A DNA stretch of 21,413 bases from Cerioporus squamosus (GCA_022592435.1 JABYQS010000471.1:1-21413), one strand, 5' to 3'; counted from the first letter of the stretch, positions 9,706-20,928 are shown. Numbers and translations: made by a program. Notes: generated from the sequence alone by a model not told the origin.

Positions 9706-9715
9706 CCATATATGG
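9706..9715 (-). promoter_or_regulatory. Perfect CArG-box / TATA-like palindrome upstream of the BCAS3-like gene
   Basis: CCATATATGG is an exact CC(A/T)6GG palindrome in otherwise GC-rich DNA, about 210 bp upstream of the ATG at 9498. It could bind a MADS-box factor (Mcm1/Rlm1 type) or act as a TATA element through its ATATAT core. The minus-strand leader below it is pyrimidine-rich, as expected of a fungal 5' untranslated region. A possible 89-bp leader intron (9608-9696, donor gtaagt, branch cctgacc, acceptor cacag) would be hard to reconcile with use of this element as the TATA box. Confidence 0.4.
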
Positions 9716-11643
9716 CAAGTCTCCCCGGATCGCTCCCCCGCTCGCTTCGGTTCGCCATCCGCCTTCTCCGGGCAGCCTCTCTCCTCTCGCCGTCTCTGCT
9801 CGCTCAGCGTCGCGTTCTGTGCGAGGTGTGCTTGCGCCCGTTTGGGCATGAGCCACGAACTCGTTCATCTGAGCGCAGAAGCCTCCCCAACCGTGCGTCC
9901 AGAAGCCTCAGCTGCGTCTCCTTCAGGCAAACTCTTTCCTGCCCCCGGCCTCACGACCACGAAGCGCGAGAAGCCCCCCTCCCGGTCGCCCACACCGTCC
10001 CCGTGATCCTCTAAGGCACATTCGTACTCCTGCTGTAGCATTCGCATACGGAAGCTCAAGAACTTCTAGGCACCTAACAGCAGTCGTCCTCCCCGACACC
10101 GTATGTCGCCGCACGGACAGCGTCGCTCAAAGTACATACATACGTACATGCTGGTGTCTTCCGCGCGATTTTTCTCCGACAACGAATCCCTGGCGGCCTG
10201 TCGCGAGCAGCACCTTCCTTCCGAATCCTTAGTCGTATGCCCTGCATGCATGATATATATGCGGCATGTGCGACTCACTTCGACTTCACTGCAGTCCCCA
10301 TCCAGGCCGTATGCATGCTCACTTCGCCAATTATCTGGCTGCGGGCCTTTCTGCCACCCGCTTCAGGTTCTCAGGTAGGTACAGTCACATAATGTACACG
10401 GTGCACCCTCGCGCTGCTGGATGTCGAGCTCGGCGTCTAAATGCTCGACGGGCCTACCCCGCAATTTGCGCAACTTGCGGGGGTTCCTCACGCGCACGGC
10501 TGAAGACGCAGACGGTATGCACATGTGAGCACACGTTATTGAGCACTGATCCCCAACCTCGACAGAATGACAGAACGACAGACTCAGACGCACAGCAAGG
10601 CACGACCCAGCACGTACGTATACTGCCCTCCCCACCCGTAGACTGCAGTGGTCTGGTCTCCGAGATCCCGCTGCTTGTCCTCGCCGACGAGAACATCGAT
10701 GCGAGGCGTCTCTCGTACTCTCGTCACGGTCTATGGGCCACGGAGACATACATGAGTGAGTATTCGCTTACCACTCAGGTGAAGCCCCCGGGAGCGGACG
10801 CTCGCACACTCGCACACGTCTGTATGTATGGTCCTGGTCGCACGATGGGCAGGGAACATGCATCCACGCTGCCATGGTGCGAGATCCCGGGTGGAGTGCT
10901 GCCCGAGTGACACGTCGGGGACGTATGCGTACGCAGGTGCGCGAGCCCATGGCCTATAGCCTAGATATCGTAGGCCGCTGCAGACGAACGGACGGGCGGG
11001 CGGTCGCGACACGCGAGCAGTCTGCACGCAGTATCACAACATTCACATTCACGAGGTCCGGCGCCACTGGCAGGCTGGAGGGGACCAGCACACCGCACAC
11101 CAAGTCAACTCGGGAAACCCACGGTCACCGCTGGCACCTCATCCGAGTCAGTAAGCGGCGGGCAGGCGCGCTCCGAGTACGAATCGTGCCCGGTCGCCAT
11201 TTCCATCATGTCAATATAATGATCCTGCACCTAGCCTATGTCCTAACCGCCGCCGCCGGGCACGACGCACGAGGGAAGGCTGTCCAGGATTTACAGCGGG
11301 TCGCCGGTGACTCGGACGCTGCGAGCGCGAGGAGGAGCGAGTCCTCTGGAGTCCACTCCTGTCCACTCCCCTCTATCATGCACACTGCCGCAGTGCCGGC
11401 TCCCAGCTATCAGCTACCGGCGCGTCCATCGTGTCCATGTAGAGTGCTTACATCTCCCCGCCCCGCCCCGTGCAAGCTCCCGGGCCGCATGTCCCCAGTA
11501 TTCAGCAACCCCGCCGCCACCGACTCGGACAGGCTCAAGACTCACCCACTGAGACCGTGGCTAGGGGAGGTATCGCACACGACGTCGACGACGCTCTGGG
11601 CCGCGAAGCTCCCCCGGCGCGCTCTGTCTGCACGCCTCTGTGC

Positions 11644-11664
11644 CGAGGACCGAGGACCGAGGAC
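11644..11664. repeat. Tandem repeat, 3 x 7 bp
   Basis: Three perfect head-to-tail copies of CGAGGAC. Confidence 0.95.
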
Positions 11665-11851
11665 CGCTGCATCACATCCCAGCAGTGCGAGACGGACGCT
11701 GCGCACACTGTGCCTCCGAGGGCGTTACCAGTACTCATCGGGAATTTCGGTGTCTACTGGATGCGCATTGGGCTCCCGGGCGCCCGAGTCTTGGCGTCGG
11801 GCGGGCATATACTTAGTTAGCACCTGTGTCCATCCACAGTGGCGGCGAGGA

Positions 11852-11878
11852 GTCTGACTCAGACGCTCCGAGTCAGAC
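11852..11878. repeat. Inverted repeat, 9-bp arms, with a Gcn4/AP-1-type core
   Basis: The arms GTCTGACTC and GAGTCAGAC are perfect inverted copies around a 9-base spacer. The left arm with the next base contains TGACTCA, the consensus site of Gcn4/AP-1 type bZIP factors; the right arm gives a one-mismatch copy in the other orientation. There is also a near-direct repeat (GACTCAGACGC and GAGTCAGACGC). No gene is identified nearby, so a regulatory role is only possible. Confidence 0.6.
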
Positions 11879-12015
11879 GCACCGTGACGGGCTCGATGGA
11901 CCCGGAAGCGCACCTGCCAGTGCGAGTGGTGGACGCTGCATCCGGAGGGACCACTGGCAGTACTGCGGTGGGCCAGGTTCGAGAGCGATCGTGCGGTGAG
12001 GGACCGGGAGAGGTA

Positions 12016-12054
12016 CGTCGTCGTCGTCGTCGTCGCGTCGGTGTCGGTGTCGGT
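12016..12054. repeat. Compound microsatellite (CGT)6 followed by (GTCGGT)3
   Basis: Six CGT units (12016-12033), then CGC, then three perfect GTCGGT hexamers (12037-12054). The change of unit is abrupt, which suggests two successive slippage events. Confidence 0.95.
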
Positions 12055-12755
12055 GTGTCGCTGAGATGAGGCGATGTGGCATGTAGCCACAGGACGTGCG
12101 TGCTAGGATATTGCCTCTGTGAGAGAGACTGACACCCTCCGACGTGTTGCGATAGTACCGTGCAATGCAAGCTATCGACGTTTTTTCCGACGTGCGCCGG
12201 TAGACGGCCCATTGCCGACGGTGTCGCTCGCGGTTGTCGGTGGGTGACTCGGAGGCCAGTTTGATTAGAAGTCCATGCCGGGCTACTACTAGTAGGTGAG
12301 TAAACCGTGTAAAGTCGGGTCATGGCAGACGTATGAGTATTACGCCACGAAGATACAGCGGGTTCTCAGGCTCCGACTGCGTGTGTCCCCGTAGTGACTC
12401 GTGCGAGGCACGTCTGGTGTGGTTAACTACTCGGACGCGTACGGCCCCTGTACTTACTGCAGCGCCACTGTCCAGCGCCATGTAGCAGCCACACAGTAGG
12501 TACGCATGGCTGTCCTTCGGATATAGTTTCGAGCACGTACAGCACTCCCGACGGACTCAGCGACGGCGCGCTGCTATGATAGGTGGTTACTGACCGTACC
12601 GCATAAATATCGACCCACGCACATGCCTTTCCATAACGTCCATAAGATGGGTCTGCCTGGCTCGAGGATCTGGCTAGCTAAACGAAGGGCCGGTGACAAA
12701 GTGGCGGTTCGTTCGGAAGAGCGTGTACTGAGTGCGACGCACATTCTGCAGGTTG

Positions 12756-12944
12756 TCACTGCCCCTGCGGGGACTCAGGCCGCCCGAGTCTCCCGTCTCC
12801 GCACCAGCTCTGAGACTGGTCGACCATAAACCCGCCTTTGCTGAAGCATGGGGCTCCTCCCAGCGAAGAACCCACCGACGAGACTTGTTTGCCCAAGCCG
12901 CCAGGTTCAAGTTCACCCAGCACACGGTCACACAGAGAGTCCAT
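12756..12944 (-). other. Coding-like open frame of 62 codons, unassigned
   Basis: From the ATG at 12944 the minus strand is open to TGA at 12756-12758. It starts MDSLCDRVLGELEPGG and continues with a normal mix of residues and a marked excess of G in first codon positions, as in real coding DNA. The frame is open five codons further upstream to a GTG, and a possible acceptor (ccttgag) lies just beyond. I do not recognise the sequence and could not build a convincing multi-exon gene around it. It could be an exon, a gene relic or chance. Confidence 0.2.
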
Positions 12945-13588
12945 GACCTCGTCGTCCACTCAAGGCAGGAGCCGAGTCAGTCGCAAGCAGCCGCTCCGGC
13001 GCCCTCGAGTACTAGTACAGTGGGGGCATCCCGTCGCGCTCGTAATCCAGCCTCCACAATGAAGTTCGACCAGCGGCCGGAGTCGCGCGACCTGATGTGA
13101 TCCCGATCCCGCCAGTGGCGAGGGTGACCTTCTTCACAGAACGTCTTCCCCGAAACCTGGCACGAGCAGCACTACTCACTCGGGCTAGCCATTCCCCCGA
13201 GAATGAGAAGGAGGGAGCAGTCGCGCGCCGCGTGGTGCGACTCGCCGGAGCGGGCGGCGTCCGTCCGCACTCGAACTTCCCCGCCTCCGAGTCCGAGTCT
13301 CTGAAACATGCCCTCGACGAATCCCGGCGTCGCCTGAGCATCCGCGCTTCTACGTTCTGACCATGGCCGGAGCGCGGTTCTTGCGCTTCTCCCCGCCTCT
13401 GGCCTCGCGCGTCCCCATATACGAGTATACTTGGTTAAGGCGGGTAACTCACTGGTATGAGGGATGGAGGTGAAGGCGAGATGGAGCCGTCGGTCTGCGT
13501 CGGGTTGAATACGCGCTCCGACGCCGAGGAGATCGTCCGCTTCACGACATGTTATGGGATCGGGGCGCTAGAGCGGTCGGGAGCAGAC

Positions 13589-13621
13589 CTAGTTCAAGTT
13601 CAAGTTGTTCGTCTGAACTAG
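13589..13621. repeat. Inverted repeat, 8-bp arms, around a TTCAAG repeat
   Basis: CTAGTTCA (13589-13596) and TGAACTAG (13614-13621) are perfect inverted copies with a 17-base spacer, which itself repeats AGTTCA. It can fold as a hairpin. It is just downstream of the candidate gene ending at 13661. Confidence 0.8.
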
Positions 13622-13658
13622 AAGAGGGATGGCGCACGCACAGCCTGGAGCCGCCGAG

Positions 13659-13676
13659 TACTAATGGCTATTAGTA
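13659..13676. repeat. Inverted repeat, 7-bp arms, at the end of the candidate small gene
   Basis: TACTAAT and ATTAGTA flank GGCT, making a compact AT-rich hairpin in GC-rich DNA. It overlaps the proposed TAG stop of the candidate gene on the minus strand. Confidence 0.8.
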
Positions 13677-14121
13677 TGTGGCTGTCGGCTGTACATGTGC
13701 CGACACATTCGTTCGTTGAATGACCGAGAGTCCTCTCCCGGCGGCGTTCGGTTTGTAGCCGCGCTACGGTGCACGGCGGAATGCGACTCGGTCGGATGCT
13801 TCGCGGCAACTGGTGCCACTGCCTGTGCTGGTGACGTTGAGGGCGTGATGAGATTGCTTTGTGCGAACGTTAGCTGAGTAGGTTGTGTACGTTAGTCGGG
13901 CCACTGGCGGTGGTGGCATATGCATGTCGTACCATTTGTCCGTGATCTTTGGGACGACTAACAGGGTGGAGCGCCTCCTTGAGACGACGTAGACGGCCGC
14001 GGCGGCTTCGGGATTGACTATGGCGCTGATGAACGCATGCACTTGCGCAGTTGGATCCTCGGGCACTCAGCCGCAAGTCGTCCGCTACGGATCGACCAGG
14101 AGAAACTAGTCCAGGATACAT
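13661..14121 (-). CDS. Candidate two-exon gene for a small uncharacterised protein (weak)
   Basis: Exon 1 (14121-13933) starts at an ATG and encodes MYPGLVSPGRSV onward, 63 residues ending GQM. Exon 2 (13873-13661) starts LTFAQSNLITPST and ends at TAG. The intron between them (13874-13932, 59 bp) has donor gtacga, a good branch site (gactaac) about 20 bases from the acceptor, and acceptor ctactcag, and it is phase 0. The joined product would be 133 residues, basic, rich in Ser, Arg, His and Pro, with no domain, signal peptide or membrane segment that I recognise. Another frame across exon 1 (13764-14066) looks equally protein-like, which weakens the case. Support is the intron signals, typical length and continuous frame; there is no homology evidence. 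Confidence 0.2.
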
Positions 14122-16257
14122 AGGTCAGAGTAGACGGAGGAGGCCAGAGAACAGAGAGACACACCGCACAAACCGAGCTTGACCCTTCCTCCCCACCACG
14201 CCGCTTCGTCGTGGCCTTCGCAGCACAACTCGCTCAGGGAACGCCCTACTATTGCCGTCGGGACCACACACACGCGCTGAAGCTGATTCGGACGTCCCAG
14301 TAAGGAAAACAAAGCCGCGCGAAATACAAGGCGTCCGCGCACACGCACGCGCGGGTCCAGTCACAGTGCAGCTTCGCTGCGACGTACGAAGATCACGTCA
14401 GCCATCGATTGATGATCTACGTACTGCAGGCACTAGCAGCAGGTGTGCTCTTCGGGCTCCTCCTGGCTGCGGCCTCGTTGCACACGCCCGACACCGGGCG
14501 TACGTCCAGGGAAGCCAGATGACTTGGCAGTGGGCACCTACCTACCCGCCCGACCCCTCCCTGCCTTTCCGTCACCGTCCCGCGCTGGAGTCGACAGTAT
14601 TCCTGCGGTGCTGCGTTAGTCTCCCGAAGCACTGGCTGCCCCATGCCTCAAGGCCATGACGAAGACAAGCCGACGACGGCTGCCGCGCACGCACTAACTC
14701 GAACCGGACGACCTCGGGGCGGCAGGCGACGTGATGGGTATGTTACGATATGTCCGGGCGGACGGGGACACGAACGAACGCGGTCCTGTCCTCGAGGTCG
14801 GCGTTCGAGTTATCTTGCCATCTGCATCTGCCTGCGGGTTCGCATGTCGCACTGTGCGTTGTGATCCGTATCTGCACCCGGGCGAGAGGCTGCAGGCTGC
14901 CGCCAAGCACCAGCAGCAAGTATGTAGCACGCATCACAGTCGCAGCCTGGACTAGCCCGCGAAGACAAGAGGATCCCGAGGAGCAGGGAAGCGCGAAGCG
15001 GGATGAGCGTGGGACGGGAGCTGAATGGACTCTACAGAGAACCCCGAGCCTGAACTTGAGGTGGACACAGACGGAGAGAGTGGGCGTGCATGCAGGTGGT
15101 GCACTTGTGGCAGGACGGTGATAGAACAGAACCCCCCATGTGCATGGGTGGTCATCCCAGAGAGCAGAAGAAGCCCCGCACGGCGCCCGCGTCCCGTTGT
15201 GGAGGGAAGACTCCCGAGAAGGTCTGCTGGAACACCCACACCGACACGCCGACACGGCCGACGAGAAGGCGCTCCCGCAGCATGCGGCAGCCAGCCCGCA
15301 GAAGCTACCGACCGCACGAGAGCCGCGATGCACGAAGACACGGCCAGCGGCTGCACCGTTCGCCCCTCGGAGAGCGACTAACCGCCGCACACGGGCAGGG
15401 CCGCAGCCAGCCTGAGCCAGACGCAGGACCGTAAGGGATAGCTTGCCAGTGCCGTAGGTTCGGAGTCCGTCTGGCTGAACGCACGGGAAACATGCGCCAC
15501 CCGCGCCGTTCGTGGGTCGCCTCGCGATGCCATTGGTGCGGTGTCGTCCGTGAAGATAGAGCGGCCGTCCGCGAGCGCGGCGCGGGTTCGGGACTTGCGG
15601 GTGCTCGTTCAGTATTGAGCGTCAGGACCGTCCGCGCTCAGTGAAACATTGCACAGCGGGCCCATCAAGGTGAGCTCCACCAGCAGCGATCCCAAACACT
15701 CGGTGAGCCGAACTGGACGATCCACCTCGTCCGCGATTTCCTGGGATGCTGTATGTGTCCCGCGTACAACGCGGTGAACACGTTGCCTGCGAGAGTCTCT
15801 GCTAGCATGGAGCCGGAGAAGCTAGAATCGCGCTTCCAGGGGCTCGTGACCAAGTCTGGCCGCCGACGGGGTGACGGGAGGCGCGAAGACAGGGGGTCGG
15901 GGTGGGGGCGTGGCGGTCGAGAGTCGGCGAGTCGAGATGCCACGACGTGAGCTTGCTTTGTGCGGGCGTTGCGTCAACTGTACGTACTGCGATGCCGGCG
16001 GTCCGGCGCGGGATCAGCAGTCAGTCGGTCGGAGAACTGCTCGGACTCGGACACGCAGCGGCAGACGCGAGAGGGTTTCAGAATTCAGAGGGCGGGGGCT
16101 CGGGCTGCGCGTTGGGAGATCGCGGGCGATTCGGAATTTGCTATCGGAGAGCGCGGGCGCGTGCTGTGCCTGCGAGCTAGGTCGGGGGTGTGCGGTATCG
16201 AGATCTGCGTGGTGTACATGTACTTACCGTGGGCGGCCGGCGGGGTGTGGGGGCCAA

Positions 16258-16282
16258 GATGAGATGAGATGCGATGCGATGA
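16258..16282. repeat. Tandem repeat, 5 x 5 bp (GATGA/GATGC)
   Basis: Five head-to-tail pentamers that differ only at the last base (A, A, C, C, A). Confidence 0.9.
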
Positions 16283-17318
16283 GGTCGTGGGGAAGGCGCG
16301 ACCCGTGCAGTGTGGTTTAATGCGGCTGAGTTAACATGACGCGATCCTCGGGGGCTTGTGGGCGCATCGACATACGACAGCAGCGCGATGTGTCGGGGAC
16401 GATCACCAGCCGGTTTGCGAGTAACTGACATGCCCTCCGATGGGACGTCGCGCGTCGTCTGTAATGAAAGAGTGAGGTGCGGTTGGTCTTGCAGGCTACT
16501 ATGGTTGCGCAGCGTTGAGTGAGGATCAAGCCAATCGCTCAGGGCACAAAGATATGAACATATGGGCGCAAAGACATTGATGCCGGCCTTCAAGCTTCAG
16601 ACTTGAATGGGCACAGCTCAGCCCTGGCTGCGTCGAACGGCGCCACGACTCCTAGTGCCGGCGGGACGAGGCGCAGATTGATGGAGCGGGGAGCGCGACG
16701 TTTCGTAGATAGATTGACCGGGAGCGCAGAAGGCGTCCGAGAGCACGGCCAGCTTGCATCAATCGCCGGAGAAGACGAGCTCGAGTCGCACTGTCGCAGC
16801 CGCGAACATGTACCGCCCCGACGCCTCGAGGCGACCAGCATCACGCTCCGGTGCAGGACAATCAGTCTCGGAACTCCAGCTGCAGTCGGTCTGTACCGTC
16901 GCCGTCAGAGAAGCACAGGAGGAAGTCCACACAGCTCGGAGAGACGACGTCGCGCTCGCCGTCCCTCGCCGTGCTTAGCGTGGCCCACTGCGACTGGAGC
17001 CTATCCATAGTCCCTCGGCTTCCCAGGCCCAGGACCCGGGGCGGAACGTGCGCACGGTGACAGGCCGCTGTTCATGCTCAGAGTTGGCCGTGTCTTCCAC
17101 CGCAGTCGAGCAGATCTGCCAGAACGGCGGGACGGGGTGTCAGCGGCACGCCGGACGTGAGCCTGCCCGACACGCCGCAGCCACGTGGCGGCGTGGCGGC
17201 GGGAGGGGAAGCGGGGAGGAGAGGGCTTAGGGGAGTGTCGCAAACCTTGCTTCTGGTGGCCAGTCCCGTCACCGGACCCCGATGCTACTGCGGCCTAGCC
17301 TGGAGCCTGAGGGTAGCA

Positions 17319-17350
17319 GGTCGGTTGGTCGGTCAGTCGGTCGGCCGGCC
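17319..17350. repeat. Tandem repeat, 8 x 4 bp (GGTC type)
   Basis: Eight tetramers, four exact GGTC and four with one change (GGTT, AGTC, GGCC, GGCC). A slightly decayed microsatellite. Confidence 0.9.
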
Positions 17351-19085
17351 TTGGCTCTTCGGTGGCTTTACGAAGTGCTGATGCGTATGCCGCGAGGCGC
17401 AGGGATGACCCCTTGAACCACAGAAGGCCCTCGAAACACGAAGCAGGAAGCTCGAAGCTCGAAGCAGTCAATCGCAGTCCCGTGTTCGAGCGAATGTAAT
17501 CGTGTCTGCCTTTCGGGTACGGGACCTGGCAGACGCAAACGTAGAGCCTCCTCAGTCGCCGTCGCCAGTCGAGGAAGTGTGGTTTCGAGTGTTCTCGAGC
17601 GCGTCGTCCGGGTGGAGGGACGAGGTATGGAAGCGAAGGGCGAGACGACTGCGTGCGGGATGCTCTCGACCACAGCAAGAAGGTACTAGTACACTTATGT
17701 TCGAACTTGTTGGTCGAACCGACTTCGCTCGCCAGCGGCCTGCGTGAGTCCCATCCTGGAGGAAGAGCCGGAAAGTTGTGTCCGCGCGAGGAAAAGCACC
17801 AGACACCAGACAAGACTGAGCACGCAGGCTGGAGACGTGATGTCCCCCACTCCGAATCTTGTTGGACTTCCGTCTGGACTGCCTCAGATTGAGCCGTGGA
17901 TTCCGACATCTCGACAAGGATGCAACGTCGCGGGAAGGCCTATGCAACCACATGTTTCGATCGGCCATGGCGGACCCGGGAACCGACCGACGGCCATGGA
18001 CGGGCAGGCAGCGCGTGCTCTCCTGTAAGTAGATAAATCCTGTTCCGAGGATTTGCAGCAGAGGCCCACCTGGTCCCTGCGTGAGAGTCCCGACGCCGAA
18101 GTTCCTGTGAATCAGATGTATTGAGATACGCGAGCTACCCGCGAAGCACGATGTATAGCACTCGCCTATTCTGTATGATGTATGTACTGTAGAATCAAGA
18201 TCACTCGGAGTCGTATGGGCACTGCGTGCGCGCTGCTCGACGTTCCGTGAGGATTTACTGACTGCACCCAGTGGTCGTCCACGCTGCCGACGTTGATGCT
18301 GTTGTTATATATCACATCTCAATCGCGTGGCATAGCGGGCCGCGCATATCGATACCGCGAGGTATGCGTACATACCGGATGGCGGGGCCGAGAATGCCCT
18401 TGGTCTTGTCCGTACGGTGAGCTATGCAACCCCAGGAGTGGAAGAAGCCGTTGCAACGAAACCGAGCGGGAGACACAAGAACGGCCGATGGACAAGCACG
18501 AAAGAAGACGACGCTACCGCACAAACACAGGTCAGGCAATACTCAACTGAGGTTCTCGACCGTGGCGACTGTAATGTACGTACTGCTTGAGCCTTGGATG
18601 ACGGCCAGGCCCGACTCGCAAAGCCGCTCAATGCGATTCGCCCGCCATGCGCGTCACCGTGCTGTGATTACAAGCGACGAGTCGCGCTGCGGGGGGCCAG
18701 CGGCGTTAGAGCATCAGACGAACCGTCGAGGTCGAAGTCGAAGCGGCGGGAATCCGCCGTCCGTTACATACCGTTCTGCGTCCTGGCACTGACAGCGGAC
18801 GGGAACTTGAAGCTCCCAAAGGCGGCACAAAGCGCGTTGGAGACGGCGCTCGAACCTCGAACTTCCTCGAAGCTGTCCAACCATCCCGAGGGCATCGCTA
18901 CATCGATTCCACGCACTCCCGAGCCGCCGTTGCGCGGGGAGCCAGCCAAGAGCCAGCGGCGGCTTCGACGGCGCATGCGGGCGTGGGTGGACGGGACGAC
19001 GGGATTGGCAAGTGCGTAAGCGGTGTCCGCTCGCACTGATATCAGGGTTAGAGTTGGGATTGACCAAGCGTGCCTGGCTCGTCGG

Positions 19086-19126
19086 GGGCGTGGGCGTGGG
19101 CGCGTCCGCGTCCGAGTCCGAGTCCC
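19086..19126. repeat. Hexamer tandem array changing from GGGCGT to GTCCGA
   Basis: Six successive hexamers read GGGCGT, GGGCGT, GGGCGC, GTCCGC, GTCCGA, GTCCGA, then GTCCC. The unit drifts stepwise along the array. Confidence 0.85.
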
Positions 19127-20712
19127 AGGGACCAGTCGCAGAGCGGGCGAAGCTGTTTCCTTCCTTCGTCGCGACTGGGATATCGAAGGCGCGTTCCCGG
19201 CACCGGCCGTCTCACGCGCACGCGCAGCGGTGTGGAATCCGGGGATCGACTCCGAGCCTTGAGCGCGAGCTTGCGCCTCGAGGCGGGCGCACCGCAGGGC
19301 GCAGGGGGTCGATATCCGTGCGCTGTCGTTGTGCCGTCTGCGGTATGCAGTGTGAGGTTTGAGGGATCTCGTTCGCCGTCTACTCCTAGACCAGCCTGTC
19401 CGCCATCGGGATGAGGCAGAAACGGGGCGGCGGCGGCTGGTCCCGAGTCCCAAGAGCGCTGTCGAGTTGCCGTCGAGCTTAAGCGTCGAGCTCGTGATCC
19501 GTCCCGCTCGCTCGTCGGGACCTTGTGCGTCCTGGAAGGCGGGCAATCGCGCCATCCCAAGCAAGGCGGCCAGCGCGAATTGATCATTCGAAGCTCGTAC
19601 TTAGCCCAACACCGTCTGAACAGGCCGCGATCATCGTTTCGTGAATCGTTCGTTCCCCGGGCGGCGGCGTGGGCTTCCACCCTCAGGCCTCAGGAGGTCG
19701 GAGAAGGGGACTCGGGACTGTGCTGCGGCCCTGGGCGCCGGCCCTGGGGTGCCTCGTTTCCCGCCGCGTTGTGATGGCGGGACAGCGTCCACATGGCTCG
19801 CCGTCACCGCGTGGGCCTCCGCCTCTCCGAATCCGAATGCGGGCGCAGGGCGTCCAGTGCGCACTGCACGGTGAGAGCTCGGCTTGCGCTGCGGGCGGCG
19901 TCAGCCATCGTCTCTCGCGGAAGCAAATCGGCGCACTCGCCACGTTCGCGAGACGTTCCTGCCTCGGGAGTCGTCCGTCCTGGATCTGTCGCAGGGATCT
20001 GGCGAGCGGATGATGTCGCGTCGTCGGCGGGGGCGCGCGTCGGGGAAACCGTGCTCTGACATCACCTTCGCGCCCGCGAACAATCATGCGCATGCGGCCG
20101 CGGCAGGCGGCGTCGCGAACGACAACCGGCCCTCGCTGTTCTGCCCGCGCGTGGCAACGGGCGGAGGCGCGTCCCCGCCTCACATGCTCGGGCGGGCCGC
20201 GGGTGGCGCAACCGAGACCGTTCTGCGCTCGGCGGTGGCTGGAGGCGCCGTCCGCCGTGCAGAGCGGCGTGGCCACGCGCGCGCCGAGTCCGACTCGGCG
20301 AGGCGGTCAGACCGCGCAGGGAAGAGCGCGCAGCTGGCGGCCGGGGACCGCCGACGGGGAGGCGACGTCGGAGGAGTTGTCAGCTGGAGAACGTTCACCG
20401 CACCGGCGGGCGGCATCGAAGGACCTGGAGATGGAGCCCGCCCAGGTCACAGCGGGGTCGGGGCGCGGGCGCCGCCGTTCTCTTCCATTCGAAGACACGT
20501 GTCGGCGGGTGAACCCTTCTGCCCGCGCGACAACCGTCCAGCCGGGGCGGCATTCGGTGAGCGCACATCAGCGGGAATAGGAAGGCCGCCTGGGGACGTC
20601 CGACGCAAGGGGACCCCGGGTACCGGCGCCCGCTCGTTACCGTTTTCGGGACCGAGATCTGCAGCCCCGCCCGAGGATGCGAGCTTGAAGTTGAAGACGC
20701 CGGTGCACCGAG

Positions 20713-20733
20713 TACTCGTTACTCGTTACTCGT
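20713..20733. repeat. Tandem repeat, 3 x 7 bp
   Basis: Three perfect copies of TACTCGT. Confidence 0.95.
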
Positions 20734-20900
20734 GAAGGGTGCTGCTTGCTGTATGGGTTCAGTACCTAGACTTCTCGAGCGCTGAGGCTCACGCTGCAGC
20801 GAGAACCCGGCCGCGGGCGAGCTTACGATCGATGGCGTGCGGGTGCGCAGGGAACGCCGATCCATGCTCCAGAGGCCGCCTCAGGCCTGCGTGGTGCCAA

Positions 20901-20928
20901 GCAGCAGCACCACCACCAGCACCACCAG
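20901..20928. repeat. Imperfect trinucleotide repeat (GCA/CCA)
   Basis: Mixed CAG/CAC/CCA triplets. A decayed microsatellite. Confidence 0.85.

Larger units (their letters stand above)
9716..12755. other. Region with no recognisable gene, 9.7-12.8 kb
   Basis: About 3 kb with no protein family I recognise and no tRNA or rRNA. The longest open frame is 10874-11857 (+), 327 codons, with an ATG in good context (gccATGg). Its composition (Arg, Ser, Thr, Pro and His heavy; poor in Lys, Asp, Glu) and the comparable open frames overlapping it suggest a by-product of GC-rich DNA, so I do not call it a gene. The region has short tandem arrays (11644-11664, 12016-12054) and an inverted repeat with a TGACTCA core (11852-11878). 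Confidence 0.5.
14122..18540. other. Region with no recognisable gene, 14.1-18.5 kb
   Basis: About 4.4 kb in which I see no known protein family or RNA gene. The frames most like real coding sequence are 15025-15381 (+), which begins MDSTENPEPELEVDTDGESG, is acidic at first and then Cys- and Arg-rich, and 15753-15950 (+), which contains ASMEPEKLESRFQGL. Both are short, lack supporting splice structure and have equally open frames on the other strand. The tract also holds small tandem repeats (16258-16282, 17319-17350) and a degenerate GAAGCTC-type repeat (about 17431-17466). Confidence 0.5.

Noticed and set aside
10874..11857. 327-codon open frame (+) with a good start context
   Set aside because: The composition is Arg/Ser/Thr/Pro-rich and low in Lys, Asp and Glu, no motif is recognised, and overlapping frames are also open. 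Length alone in GC-rich DNA is not enough.
12899..12920. Sequence resembling a tRNA B-box (GGTTCAAGTTC)
   Set aside because: There is no matching A-box, acceptor stem or cloverleaf around it.
12756..12944. Mushroom mating pheromone precursor (short protein starting MDS)
   Set aside because: The product is 62 residues but does not end in a CaaX box, which all such precursors need.
18764..19564. 266-codon open frame (-)
   Set aside because: It contains Arg-Thr and Arg-Pro runs produced by the hexamer repeat at 19086-19126 and has no recognisable domain.
18594..19583. Three successive plus-strand frames that might be exons of one gene
   Set aside because: None begins with ATG, the first junction would need an intron of about 30 bp, and no homology is evident. 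Only the second junction (19342-19388) looks like a possible intron.
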